A DNA stretch of 64,000 bases from Paracentrotus lividus. Its lineage: Eukaryota > Echinodermata > Echinoidea > Camarodonta > Echinidae. Position 1 is the stretch's first letter, and every line of letters begins with the position of its first letter. The position numbers and the translations under genes were made by a program. Below the pieces are notes generated by a model. That model was not told where the DNA came from and did no database searches. It saw nothing but the letters and a program-made list of their open reading frames with translations. Below, one piece after another: positions 22,998 to 33,956 of the stretch. Location: assembly GCA_940671915.1 (NCBI GenBank), contig CALNVZ010002200.1, forward strand, positions 1 through 64,000. The letters run 5' to 3'.

Positions 22998-25900
22998 CTG
23001 TAGAAAGAAAGAAATATAAATGAAATTATTATACTACATCTACAAAATGTTTGTAAAATTTTAAGTGCATTCAATGAAAGAATAGTTAAGTGTGTATTCT
23101 TACCCTAAATACTCCCTCTCTTAATTTTTTTTTTTTTTAATAATGTTATTGTGGCAGTGATTTCAACAATTTAATTGTCCTCACAACACCGTTCCAACAT
23201 AAGTACCAAATTTCATTAACTTCAAGGATTGCTCATAAAAAATAAGTATTTTGTGCAAGATTTGACAAAGCACCATGAAGTTCTTCGTTTAGAATTTTCA
23301 AATACTTCGTATTTAATTATCAAAGTAAATCCTGTACAAACAAAAGCTATTGAAATTGTAAGAATGGTAGGAACATATCTCTCCGTTGGTTGAATACAAT
23401 CAGTGTAAATTATAGTTTACTTGTATATATTGTAAATTATTTATATAACATCACAAATATGCTTCATTCAAATTTGATATCATTTCAAAATACATGTTTA
23501 TTTAAATTAAATTGTAGATATTTTATGTATATCCAGTCAGTAGATTGTGCATTTGGAAGGTTTATCTCTCGTGTAAATGTAATAACCTGGCATTGAGTTG
23601 TACGTACTGGTTATATCTCCTTTCTGCTCTGTTGGTGGGAAGGGGCACTGGAGTCATGAGCCATGGCTGGAGGCCATAGCCAGAGTCTCCCAGCAACAGA
23701 CCGTCTAGGGCACCTGCAGCAAAGGCTTGCCAACTGCGCTGGTCTGTTTAGAAAAGAGTAAGACATTCCATTTAACTTGACAATGACATGTTTCTTAATC
23801 CATTTTTCTACAACAATGATAATCGGGAAGTTGCGAACACACATGCATGAAATATATTGACTAATTGTAAAATTAGATTCATTTAAACGTTCAAAATATC
23901 TCCTTTACCCATATAGATGCTGAATGTATCCCACATCATATTGCATGAACATTGTCTGCAATTTTGAGTTACCATAGATTAAAACTGCATTCTAGTTACA
24001 TGAAGATGTTAAAATTTTTATTTTGAACATGCAAAAAACAAAAGAAAAATTATTGTCCATGTAATCCATACAGTACATATCATCTCTCTAATGGCGTATA
24101 GGATACATTTCTTTGTGATAATTGTTTTTTTAAAGAATATTTCTTACTCTGCAAAACTCTGGCGTCGTGGGTGCTTCCCGGCCATCTAGCCGAGATACTG
24201 GTTATATAGTACTTGGCATTGCAGGTTAGCTGCACGTTAATGCTATAAAAACTTTGCGGTTAACATATAGGTGCTCAGCCTCGCCAAAACTGACTCCGTG
24301 GATCCGGACATGTGTGGCCATCTATGGCGCCTACCACTTTGGCGAAAGTGGGCAATCTCAAAGAAGTCTCTCTGGGTCTGGAGAACTTCTTTCTGTCAAC
24401 AGGGAATTATAAACTGTTGAGAAAGAATGAAAATATCATTATTGGTAAAACTTTAAAGCACCAAATTAACATAGCTAGCATCAATGTGAAAGTGATGAAT
24501 CTTAACCCTTTAAGTTACAAACCACACCAATTGTAACTGATATGCATAATTTCCTAAGTTGTTGTCCAGGAAACACAAAGCTTGTAATTGGTGGATATGC
24601 ATGAAACTTGCATGAAGTATTTTTATTGTCATAAAAAATTATAAAATGTATGGTTGTAAATTTAACAATTAGCATGATCAGGGTCTTTAAGACTCCTAAA
24701 AAACTTGAGAAGGGTGCATACATTTTTTTTTCATGACTTTGCAATAAATTATTCTATATTACATGTAGTATAAAAGTAATTTATGGATTCGTATACAGAA
24801 ATTCACATGCAAGTAGTGCAAAAATTGACAAATTAATATATTCATTATTGAAAATTCAGAATGTATATACAGGCAAAGAATTTATATATATATGACCTTA
24901 GCGTTGGTAATAAAATTTTAATCAAAATCAATTGTCTTACATTTATTTCTTGTGTTTTGACATAAAGTATTATGTAAGTAATATTACCAAATGCAGTTGA
25001 AGTATATTCTCTTACTTAGAATGAGTTTGTCTTCAAGACTTGCAAATCCTACTTCTCCTGTGTGGGTGTGTTTGTATTTGTGAATTGGCATGATGATTGT
25101 GCTGTTGTTCCCCCCCCCCCCCAAAAAAAAAAAAAAAAAAAAATCGGGCAGTCAAGCTTTATATACACAATACATGTTTGCTCCTGAGGGGTAGCGTGCT
25201 GTCAAAATTCCAGCAAAAGCAATCCTTTTTACAGATTTACGTGTGGTCTTACCGCCTGAGTTGGCGTGGGTGGGCGGGGGGGACTGTTGTGGTTGTTATA
25301 ATTAACATTTCTTAATCGACAAGTACATCATATTTAATTTTTTCTTTTTTATTCAATAAATTGCATATTCGGCGTGAAATCAGTAGGCTTATGTTCTAGA
25401 TGTACTTTTTTTTTCATTGATTTCATCTTGTTCCACTCTCTCTGGAGGATTCTTTTGGTTAGAAAAAATAAAAAATAAATAAGTGGCAACGTTTCTTGTA
25501 GCTGCACCAGAAAGCGGGGGGGTGGGATAGGAGATATCATCATCACATCACAATTATTATTATTATCATCTACATCATCATCCATCATTGTTTTTGGACC
25601 TGCATGTACATGCATGTGTAGGCCTATATAGCTAGGCATATGATTTTTCAAGGATGCTACAGAAATTATACAAGCATATATAGGCCTAAGGGGGGGGGGG
25701 ATAAATTGAGTTAGATAGGTTTCCATGTGCATTTTGGGTTTATCATAACTCGCACATAGGTTTAATTATTTTGTGTAGCGAGATGGGAGTTGATTATCAG
25801 GACACCCATCAGGATTATCAGGATTATCAGAAATTGAGGGCTAGTTTGTCGTCTCAGGATTAAGCAAAAGATAATTGTGAATACTTATCATCATCAATAT

Positions 25901-27117
25901 TTGTTACATTTGTTATGTTTATGGTTTTGTTCTATAGTTTCGGGCGTTTTGTTTGTTTTACTAAATTTTGGAGGGGGCGCGTGCGGGGGAGGGGGTTACG
26001 GTTTTCGTGACCCGTAAGACACATATTAATTGTAGAAGATGCGGTAATTGAGTCAATTTAAGTGTTGATTCTTGTGTACCTCCTGGTACAACTTGATGAT
26101 CACCATTACCGAAGAAATTATTACTTTTATTTATTTTCAATGCCAACAAAAAAAATAATTATGTAAACCACCACACAAATGGCCCCAAGGAATACGTACT
26201 CAACTAAATGCCGCCAGCTTTTGGTCAAGCACGCGATGCGACGTCGCATAAACAACAATCGAGCACGATCGAGCAGCTACACTTGATCTGAATGAGAATA
26301 TCCTACCTAAATGCCCATGAACTAATGTAAGTAATTTATTATCGTAACATTTTGAATATATAGGAAATATTTTGGGCATATTGTGGGACATGGACAGCTA
26401 TTACAGCAGACATTGACATGCATTATGCAGCTTATATTTGGCGAATCGTGTCTGCAGAAAAAATAGCCAACAAAAATTGGCATGTATGGGACTGGAGTTC
26501 TGCGGTGACGCAGTGACCGTGATCATGATCGCAAGTAACGGGAGAATAATAAAAATTGATTGGAGATGAAATGAATGAAATACGTCATAATGACCGCTGC
26601 TCTCAAATCTTTAAAAACTTTTCAACATGAGTTAGCTAGCCTCCCTTACTAGTACTGGGCAACTTCTCGATCTCATGATTGATTGATTGATCTACCTTAA
26701 GTCGTTAGAACTATGTTGGCTTTTTAGATCACTAAATTACATGAAAAAAAATGACAAGGAAAAGCTTACCTCATCTTTTTTGCCACAGATGGCAAGAGTG
26801 ACCCTCCTAATTACGCGAGAGGCCGTGGCCAAACTACACCCATGAATGGTGGCTGGATCATCTAGTACACTGCCTGTTGCATAGTATCTCAATGCGATAA
26901 AAACCTGCAAGCTTGCAGGCAGAGCCTGGCTACGGTTGGTAGTTGGCTCAATGTCCTCTTGGATTTTGTCAATAATGTATTGAACTCCTATCCTCGTAAA
27001 CCGATATTTCTTGAAAAGTTCTCTGTCATCGTACATTTCAAACGGATGTGTGCGGTCCCTGAATACTCGCTCACGTCTCCTTGCAGCATCTGCAAGAACT
27101 TGCATGAATGCTGCCAT
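22721..27117 (-). CDS. Harbinger DDE transposase (HARBI1-like), copy R, four exons
   Basis: Exons 26770-27117, 24148-24413, 23607-23743 and 22721-22997. HARBI1-type nucleases cut and join DNA with a DDE triad. The first D is in VVGAIDG.H (exon 2), the second in LLLGDSGYGLQPWLMTP (exon 3), and the E in STRVLIE (exon 4). WPGS.HD, YVNRK, RYN and ACACLHNI are further family motifs. The N-terminal helix-rich region is exon 1. ATG at 27117 is 243 bp inside the right terminus. Intron 1 is 2.36 kb, the others about 0.4 and 0.6 kb. Predicted length is close to 340 residues, normal for the family. At least three one-base slips (exons 1-2 junction, exon 2 after IDG, exon 4) stop a clean reading. Some are clearly assembly noise, since copy L has the intact exon-3 donor. 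Confidence 0.85.
23607..23743 (-). CDS. Transposase exon 3, copy R
   Basis: TTTTCTAAACAG acceptor. Open frame RSWQAFAAGALDGLLLGDSG continuing through YGLQPWLMTPVPLPTNRAER to RYNQ. Exon 2 ends with one base and exon 3 supplies two, giving a consistent split codon. The donor here reads CAG|TACGTA, one G short of copy L. Confidence 0.88.
24148..24413 (-). CDS. Transposase exon 2, copy R
   Basis: TTTCTTTCTCAACAG acceptor and GTAAGAAA donor. Reads KEVLQTQRDFFEIAHF, then after a one-base shift KVVGAIDG, then THVRIHGVSFGEAEHLYVNR, then SINVQL and SISARWPGSTHDARVLQ. It holds the first catalytic Asp. Three shifts in 266 bp. Confidence 0.85.
24414..26769 (-). other. Transposase intron 1 with low-complexity tracts
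   Basis: No gene seen. Contains a poly-C/poly-A run at 25110-25144, AT-rich segments, a poly-G at 25691-25700 and a GC-rich G tract near 25972-25994. A short frame at 25349-25732 (minus) has no recognisable domain. Confidence 0.6.
26770..27117 (-). CDS. Transposase exon 1, copy R
   Basis: 116 codons from ATG to ..CGKKDE, followed by a GTAAGC donor. Contains F.RIGVQYII..I, LPASLQVFIALRYYATG and HGCSLATASRVIRRV, the N-terminal helix-turn-helix-like signature of HARBI1 proteins. This exon is free of frameshifts. Confidence 0.9.
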
Positions 27118-27134
27118 TTTGCCTTTCAGTTTTG

Positions 27135-27360
27135 GTTGTCAATGGTGATTTGGACTTGTCGGATAAAATTGGTATTTGTCAGTAGGTAAAAGGCATCCGA
27201 CAGATTTCATTCAACTTGTCGGATGAAATTACTACACTTGTCGGATTTTTTATCCGACAAAGTTTCATGAAATGGAAACTTGTCGGATAAAAAAAAATTG
27301 TCGGATAAAACAGGACTTGTCGGATAAAACGTCCGACAAGTCCTTTGATGAAACGCCCCC
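27135..27360. repeat. Right terminus with ACTTGTCGGAT subterminal array, copy R
   Basis: About six forward (CTTGTCGGATAAA type) and three inverted (ATCCGACAA) repeats within 210 bp, then GTCCGACAAGTCC and GATGAAACGCCCCC. Candidate protein-binding array for transposition. It also lies directly upstream of the transposase ATG, so it could serve as its promoter or operator. Confidence 0.82.
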
Positions 27361-27374
27361 CAGTTTGCCAATTT

Positions 27375-27515
27375 GAAGAACTGTTTCCTAAAAAATTCAA
27401 AACCTAAGAAAATTCATAACTTTGCTATTTCTTATCCGATTTTGATGAAATTTTCAGTGTTGTGCTTTTTCGATTTTACTTTATTTTTCTTATGATGCAA
27501 ACTCCAGCCCGGATG
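27375..27515. repeat. Dispersed repeat also found at 11285-11433
   Basis: Shared text: aactgttt..., aacctaa, 'tccgattttgatgaaattttc.gtgttgtgctt', cagcccgga. It lies outside the right end of copy R and about 290 bp outside the end of copy L. A common dispersed sequence rather than part of the transposon. Confidence 0.7.
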
Positions 27516-27559
27516 AGTCCTTTAATAACACTTTATGTTATTTATATGCATCCTCATAT

Positions 27560-27765
27560 GACTTAAACTTTCACATATCGCGTTATATTTTCTATATAAT
27601 TGTAAATTTGTTGCTATATGTTTTATGTACCATTTTTGTGTTTGTTTTTGTTCCGTTTGTATCTTTGTAATTATCGATTCTGTATTATATGTAATTGTGT
27701 TCTATGTCATGCCGACAAACTGAATAACCTGAAAGGACCAATAAAAATGAATCTGAATCTGAATC
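27560..27765 (+). mobile_element. Probable non-LTR retrotransposon 3' end
   Basis: AT-rich, UTR-like text (tgccgacaaactgaataacctgaaaggacc) ends in AATAAAAATGAATC followed by TGAATC repeats. Short tandem tails like this are typical of CR1/L2-like LINE 3' ends. No coding part is attached. Confidence 0.45.
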
Positions 27766-27801
27766 ATTGACATAGAGCTCATAGACCTCAGAGTGTGTAA
27801 T

Positions 27802-27802
<1 letters not shown>

Positions 27803-27838
<36 letters not shown>

Positions 27839-27878
27839 TAATAATATAGTAATATAATAATAATAATAATGATAATTA
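27803..27878. repeat. (AAT)n microsatellite running into gap
   Basis: AATAAT repeats with small interruptions up to the N run; the likely cause of the contig break. Confidence 0.95.
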
Positions 27879-27978
27879 NNNNNNNNNNNNNNNNNNNNNN
27901 NNNNNNNNNNNNNNNNNNNNNNNNNNNNNNNNNNNNNNNNNNNNNNNNNNNNNNNNNNNNNNNNNNNNNNNNNNNNNN
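27879..27978. other. Assembly gap (100 N)
   Basis: Run of N after a microsatellite. Confidence 1.
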
Positions 27979-28139
27979 AGCATTTTTTTACACTTCATAA
28001 CATAATACATTAGGTCATATTTAATTTAAATGGGACATTCAGCTGAAATTTCAATTTGGTGCTGTGCCTTTGAAAATGCAAATTAGGATCTGAAATCAAC
28101 ACAAAGGCTTCTTTACAATACAACCAATAATTTAAGTTC

Positions 28140-28290
28140 AAATATTAAGTGATCTTGAGGGTATCTGTACAATGTTACTAAATCTTAACCAAAACAGCTT
28201 CGTCTGTCTACAGTTTACAAATAAATGAGCAGTGTCATGTAGGGTTACGATTGATATCAATCGTACTTTGATCGTACTTTTTATATTATA
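28140..28290 (-). pseudogene. Possible L1-like LINE C-terminal fragment
   Basis: Translates to ..DTAHLFVNCRQTKLFWLRFS.., resembling the 'D(T/S)..H.F..C...FW..' segment after the reverse transcriptase of L1-like elements. Short and isolated, so tentative. Confidence 0.35.
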
Positions 28291-28384
28291 ACAGGTTTCA
28301 TAAGAAAGGGCCATGTGCAATGAGATGATAAGAGTCGCACGCCATAGCTGATTCGTTTATTTAATCTGATTAGGATTAGTTTAA

Positions 28385-28846
28385 AGGGGAAGTTCACCCT
28401 GGAATTTTATTGGTTTTAGAAAATGCAGAAAAATAAAAGAAAAATATAAGTGAAGGTTTGGAGAAAATCGACCAACAAATAATGAAGTTATGAATATTCA
28501 AAGTATTGATTCTGTGACGTCACGTGCGAGCAGTTCTCCTATATGTTATGCAGTGCAAATTCCATAAAGTGACATTTTTTCAAAAGAAAATCAATTATGT
28601 CATCTGTGCATGCCTCTATCAAATTGACCCTTTCCTTAATCAAGAACCATGAAAAAAGACAAATTTATGAAATTTACATACACAACACATGAGAGAGCTG
28701 CTCTCACGTGACGTCACAGAATCAAAACTTTACATATTCATAACTTCGTTATTTTTTGGTAGATTTTCTTCAAACTTTTTCTAATATTTTTGTTTTATTT
28801 TTCTGTATTTTTTAAAACCAATAAAATTTTAGGGTGAACTTCCCCT
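28385..28846. mobile_element. 462-bp TTAA-flanked MITE (AGGGGAAGTTCACCC ends)
   Basis: TTAA at 28381-28384 and 28847-28850. Terminal inverted repeats AGGGGAAGTTCACCCT extend far inward ('aattttattggttttaaaa', 'tctgtgacgtcacgtg'). The TTAA target suggests piggyBac- or Kolobok-type mobilisation. Confidence 0.85.
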
Positions 28847-28885
28847 TTAAGTACGCACAAGAAATACAAGAAACAGGTGGTATAA

Positions 28886-29577
28886 GGGCAATTCCACGGC
28901 AACTAGGATATTTGTCAAAAATTAAAGATGTCTCTGATGTTTATTCTATGACCAATATCACTTATATAATGTCATGGGTGTTAATGGATCATAATATTCT
29001 TTCAAAATCAATAAAAAATATTTTTCAATTTCGTTCATTTCCTTGAGAACTAGAACCACCATTAAAATAAATTCAATGTGTGGGACTACATGAAAAAAAA
29101 AATCACTAAATTTCAAATTACACAAGATTCCTTTGATATTTCTTCTTGGAACCTTCACTAAATGGAGAAGAGTGGATATATTTCTGTACTTAAAGGTCAA
29201 AAATGATATTTAATTCATGACAAAGGGGGTGAAATAATCCAAAAAAGTCGCATAAAATAAAGTCACAATTAAAATGTAATGTCCGTAACAACTTAATTAG
29301 CCAAATTAAACAATACCAAGTACTTTTTAAGAACTTTTTGTTTGTGAATGCATATAATGAAGTAAGACCTATTTGCAAACGTCCGTAATGCTCGCTTCCA
29401 ACAATCATGGTTATTTAACTTTAAGCAATGAAATTTTAGAATGTTGAACTCTTATATGTTTTCTACAAACGTGCAATTAAGGTAATAGAGTGTAATTCCA
29501 AATGCAAATACATTTGTTTATCGATTAATTATCTGAAGTCGCCCCTCAATGTAACGTCCGTAACGATGGAATTGCCC
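28886..29577. mobile_element. 692-bp element with GGGCAATTCCA ends
   Basis: GGGCAATTCCACGGCAAC and (inverted) GGGCAATTCCATCGTTACGG, flanked by ATAA on both sides (28882-28885, 29578-29581). Contains three 'gtccgtaa' boxes. No coding capacity; superfamily not recognised. Confidence 0.7.
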
Positions 29578-29581
29578 ATAA

Positions 29582-30050
29582 GATTACTTCCTCCCATCAC
29601 TTAATTTATAAACAATTATTGTGATGATGTTATGGCTACTACAATATTATCAAAGTGTGAAAATTCTACCATGTTTAATTACTGGTTTTCAAAATACAAT
29701 TATTCCATTGGCTAGTCTATAAAGCACCAGACATAAAAAAGAAATTGAATGTTTTTAAAATTGAAACTTGCACACTTCTTATAGATCCAAAGTGGACGGA
29801 CGAAGGACACATACCCCTTCTTTTTAATTGGTGGTTACATGATTGTTCACTGCGTATATTAACAAATTCCATTATAGTATATTTTCTTTTGTACATTTTC
29901 TTGATATAAAGAGTGATTCAGAAAAAAAAGTTATCTTGTGAAAAGTATGAACATTTAATCATAGGTTTCATGTCTTCATAGAGTAATCCTCCTATCATCT
30001 GTTGGTAACCCTTTCATTTGGATCTTATAACGCATAACTGAATAACATAC
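29582..30050. other. No recognised feature
   Basis: AT-rich sequence between two elements; no open frame of interest and no repeat structure seen. Confidence 0.5.
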
Positions 30051-31041
30051 ACTGTCATATAGGGGAAATATTTTTTTTGCCTCTATAGCGACATGATTTT
30101 GCTCTGACTTTAATTTCTTGAATAACTTTGTCCCTGCTTTTACTTTTTGGGACCCTGGCTATATCTTGGACATTCTCCCAACCCTTCACGTGGACCTTTT
30201 TCCAAAAAAGCTTTGTCAACCCCCGTGATGCCCATTTTTGTCATTTTTCTCATTTTGGGGCCCCTTTTTGTTTTTCCCGGCCGATCAAGCCCCCCTCAGT
30301 CCTACCCCCAGGAAATGCGACTCAGGTGTACTGTTTTATATTGTTCTTTAAGTTAAATCTATATTTCTGGGGACAGGCTAAGGTCTCTTGTGTAGGGGAG
30401 GGGTTGAAGTAAAAAACGAGATTGGTGAAAATTCTGAGTATTTTATTCCATCTTTATGCTGACAACAAAAGAAATGAAAAACCACCTTTAACCCTTGAAT
30501 ATAATCATTTTCCCCTTAAATATTGTTTAGCCTTGATGACAAGGCTGTAAATAGTCCTTATTGATAATATTTTATTTTGATTTATGTTTGGTTGAAATTT
30601 TACAATACAATTTAGGGAAGATAGAAATTTCCATGGTGTAAAAATGAATAAAAATGAATGTTGAACCACAATCAAAATAAATTTGACCCCTCCCCTAGAC
30701 AAAAGAGTCGAGCCTGTAAACATAAATCTAGATTTAATTTAAAGAACAATTACAAATCTCCACCTCAGACGTGTTTCCTTGGGGTAGGACTGAGGGGGCC
30801 TTGGTGGGTCGCGTGAACAAAAAAGGGGCCCAAAAATAAGAAAAAAATAACGAAAATGGCCATCTTCTGGGGGTGACAAACTTTTTTGAAGAAAAATCCC
30901 CGGGAAGGGTTGAGGGAACGTTCAAGATATACCCAGGATCCCAGAAAGTGAAAGCGGTGACAAACACATTCAAGAAATTAATAACGGAGCAACATAATGT
31001 CGCTTGAGCCAGAAAAAATATTCCACCTTTATGACGAAGTG
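30051..31041. mobile_element. ~990-bp fold-back element
   Basis: Arms at 30051-30420 and 30690-31041 are inverted copies ('gggaccctggctatatcttgg' with 'cccaggatcccag', 'cccctcagtcctacccc' with 'ggggtaggactgaggg'). Each arm is about 350 bp, with a 270-bp AT-rich loop. The apparent frames in each arm mirror each other and are not evidence of a gene. Confidence 0.75.
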
Positions 31042-31124
31042 TAAAATCTTTAGTAGACTGCAAAATTTAACTTGTGCTAAGTTGATGGGTATAGAATTAA
31101 AAAATTTAGAATTTATAATTTGTG

Positions 31125-31305
31125 AACGCACAAAGACACAAACCCACACATACCAAGATACATACTCTCATTTAGACACACAAAACACATTACCGTATAT
31201 ACACATCCACACCCGTAGGCCTTTACCCACACCCACCATACATACTGTACATATACACGCACATATCCCATCTCATCCACATCAACACACACACACAACC
31301 GACAA
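31125..31305. repeat. CA-rich low-complexity tract
   Basis: Degenerate (CA)n/(CACATA)n, plus strand C-rich. Apparent frames are compositional. Confidence 0.85.
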
Positions 31306-31469
31306 AGTAATTAAAACATCTGTCAGACTTGATACCAAATTAAACCAAAGTTTATTCCTAGAATTGCAAAGACAAAAATAAATCAAAGCACCTTTGACAT
31401 TTTTCTGTTTTCAATAATATTAATCTTGCTTCTTCTTATACTATATGATACAGTACCAATTTTAATCTA

Positions 31470-33720
31470 AACACAACTCAAAAAGCAAGTTCCCCCGATT
31501 TCAGACATCATTATTATTGAACCATGAATGCGGAATTGAAAAAATCTAATCCGTGTAGGTAATTTTATTAGCTACTATATGAGCGATTCTTGGGAAGAAT
31601 CATCATGTCATGCTTCAGCGAATAATGGTTGAAGGTAAAAATGCCTTTTCTTTTTTAGTTCGCAAGCAGATTATCTCAACTTTGAATAAATCATTTCGAA
31701 ACAATATTATGATTGAATTCCTGTTTTGGAAGTGTATTCCGACTTTTGTTAACAATTCATGGTTGAATAAACAAATGAAACGACCAAAATAGGCCGTTTT
31801 GAAATCATGATCAGGTATTGCAGTAATTTTATGCACTAAGAATTATTCATTTTCCCCCCGTTCAGTTATAACCTTTGGACATGTGTCAATGATCATAGGG
31901 CACTGATTTAAAAATTCATGCTTCAGTGAGCAAGTGAGACTAGAAAAGGTCTGTTTTCATGTATGGACTAAAAGTTTTATTTTTACTTTGATTAAACAGG
32001 ACAATTGTTTCGGGGTAGCACCTCTGATTTTATCTTCACAAAAATCCCGATGTTTCACGCCTCAGTGGGCACAATACAGTGCGTCCCAGAAAAAAAAGTA
32101 TACCCAACTTTGAGAGCCTCATATTAAGATGTTATAGCTTGTGTGAACTTGAAATATATATCATGATAAAGAGCAACTCATATTCTTTTCAATGATACCA
32201 AACTTATACCTGTGTTGTGACGGATGACTAAGCAGTTGGGCTTTAAAAAACAAGCGTAAAAAGTGCCCTGTCCGAAGTTTGAGCAAAAGCAGCCCTTGCA
32301 TTTCAATAGATCAAGTAATCCTTTGTGCCTGATGAATGGACTCAGGAAGGCTGATCTCAAACAAACAATGAATGATTAGAAGGCCAGGGCTGCTTCTCAG
32401 ACAACTTGGTACAGATCGCTTTTGACAAATGTTTTTAAAAACTCGAGTGTTCAGTCATCCTAACAGTATCGGTATGATTTTGGTATCATTAGATAGAATA
32501 TGAGTTACTCTTTGTCATGAAATTAAAATTAATTACACATAAGTTATACAATTTTCATATGAGGCTCTCAAAGTTGGGTATACTTTTATCTGGGACGCAC
32601 AGTATACAAGAAAATCATGCAAATCACTTTCCCGATACTACACAATGTGAATCAAGATCATGTTAGTTAGTGACCATCTTGAGCTGTGTGTCAAGTTTCA
32701 TGGAATAACTCATGATAGAATGAACAATAATCATCAATGAATTTATGCTGAATTTCACATTTTCAGGCATTGATTGCCTCGTTCATTGATTACAGAGATT
32801 TAACATATTTTCATTGCTAATTTTTGTCCAATAGATTGCGAGTTATTTCATGAAACTTGGCCCTTATACTGATCTCCAACTAATAATGTCAAATGCCGAA
32901 TTACGTATGCGATATATCACTGAACCATGAAGGAGCCATAAACTTTCTTTTATTTGGAACATTTTCTCGCATCTTGTGCCCACTGAGGCGTGAAACATCG
33001 GGATTTTTGTGAAAATAGAATAAGAGGTAGTTAAACAGTCGTCCTGTTTAATCAAAGTAAAAATTGAAATTTTAGTCCATATATAACAAAATAGCTTTTC
33101 CAGTCTCACATGCCCACAGAAGCATGAATTTTTAAAAGTGCAATAGGATCATTGACACATGTTCAACGGTTCTACCAAACAAATGTTAATGAGACGATTT
33201 ATGGTGCATAAAATTACTGCAATACCTGATCTTAATCTTAAAATGCCTTATTTTGGTTGTTTTAGACCAATGTGTTAATTCAAAAGTGAATCGTTAGCTA
33301 AAGTCGAAATACACTTCCATAACAGGAATTCTATAATATTTGATCGAATATACGCAAAAACTGCAGTTTTTGCCATTTTAACACAGTTCTCACTCAACCG
33401 TGGAATTTTATCGTGAACTAATTTTGTATGTCATGGAGCACATATGGCATCTTTTCTTTTTTTTTGACAAGTGTGATGTTGAATAATTTGAATATTGTTC
33501 CGAAATCATATACTCAAACTGCTTGTGAACGTCAAAAAATAATACTTTTGCCTTCAATCATTGCTCACTGAAGCATGACATGATGATTCTTCCTCAAATC
33601 CTTCATGTGGTAGCTTATAAAATTACCTACACAGAAATAAAATTAGATTTTTCAATTCCACCTGGATTTAAAAATTATTAATATCTGAAATAGAGGGAAA
33701 TTACTTTTTGTGTTGTGTTT
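31470..33720. mobile_element. ~2.25-kb fold-back element with nested MITE
   Basis: Left arm from ACACAACTCAAAAAGCAAGT and right arm to ..CTTTTTGTGTTGTG pair along their length ('tcatcatgtcatgcttcag', 'aaaatcccgatgtttcacgcctcagtgggcacaa' and complements). The loop side is split by 32077-32602. The outer arm reappears inverted at 46485-46761, and a piece at 60190-60300. No coding region recognised. Confidence 0.78.
32077..32602. mobile_element. 526-bp TA-flanked MITE (CAGTGCGTCCCAGAAAA ends)
   Basis: TA at 32075-32076 and 32603-32604. Inverted ends CAGTGCGTCCCAGA and 'agtatacccaactttgagagcctcatat'. Inserted in the 31470-33720 fold-back. The end motif resembles family A and the 1.05-kb element, suggesting one Tc1/mariner-like source. 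Confidence 0.8.
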
Positions 33721-33956
33721 CTTTCGTACACGATGTGTAATTCAGGCAAGTAAGGTCTTGGTTCTTGTTCAACTTGTTGAGGATCACTCATTTATATTTT
33801 TTGGTTGTTATGTCGAAAAGACGTGAAATCAAAATGTCCCGTACAACATAACATTGAATTGTTTTAGTCAGCTTAATCTTAATACTATTACAAGAAAATG
33901 TTAGTAAGCAAAAAATAGCCCTAGTCCTAATTTCGAATCAACTAACTTTATAGTAT

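Larger units (their letters stand above)
12838..27360. mobile_element. Complete PIF/Harbinger transposon, copy R (14.5 kb)
   Basis: Left end CAG|GGGGGTGTTTCATCAAC, right end (read inward) GGGGGCGTTTCATCAAA with CAG outside. The termini match over about 16 bp with one transition, and CAG at 12835-12837 and 27361-27363 is a 3-bp target duplication of the CWG kind known for this superfamily. Inside are two convergent spliced genes: a Myb/SANT-like gene from the left and a HARBI1-like DDE transposase from the right. Between their 3' ends lie nested MITEs and a minisatellite. At 14.5 kb it is large for the superfamily, mainly because of long introns filled with other repeats. Exons carry frameshifts, some of which are probably assembly indels, so current activity cannot be judged. 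Confidence 0.88.

Noticed and set aside
1..23690. One giant fold-back element with 11-kb inverted repeats
   Set aside because: The inner border of each arm is a Harbinger terminus, and the right arm continues to a matching terminus with a CAG duplication at 27360, so two separate transposon copies explain it better.
25349..25732. 127-codon frame as a gene
   Set aside because: Located in the transposase intron, low-complexity (poly-D/N from microsatellite, poly-C), no domain.
30128..30412. Proline/phenylalanine-rich frame as a secreted peptide
   Set aside because: The mirror frame at 30734-31063 shows this is the arm of a fold-back element.
31004..31381. Thr/His-rich 125-codon frame
   Set aside because: Made by the CA-rich low-complexity tract.
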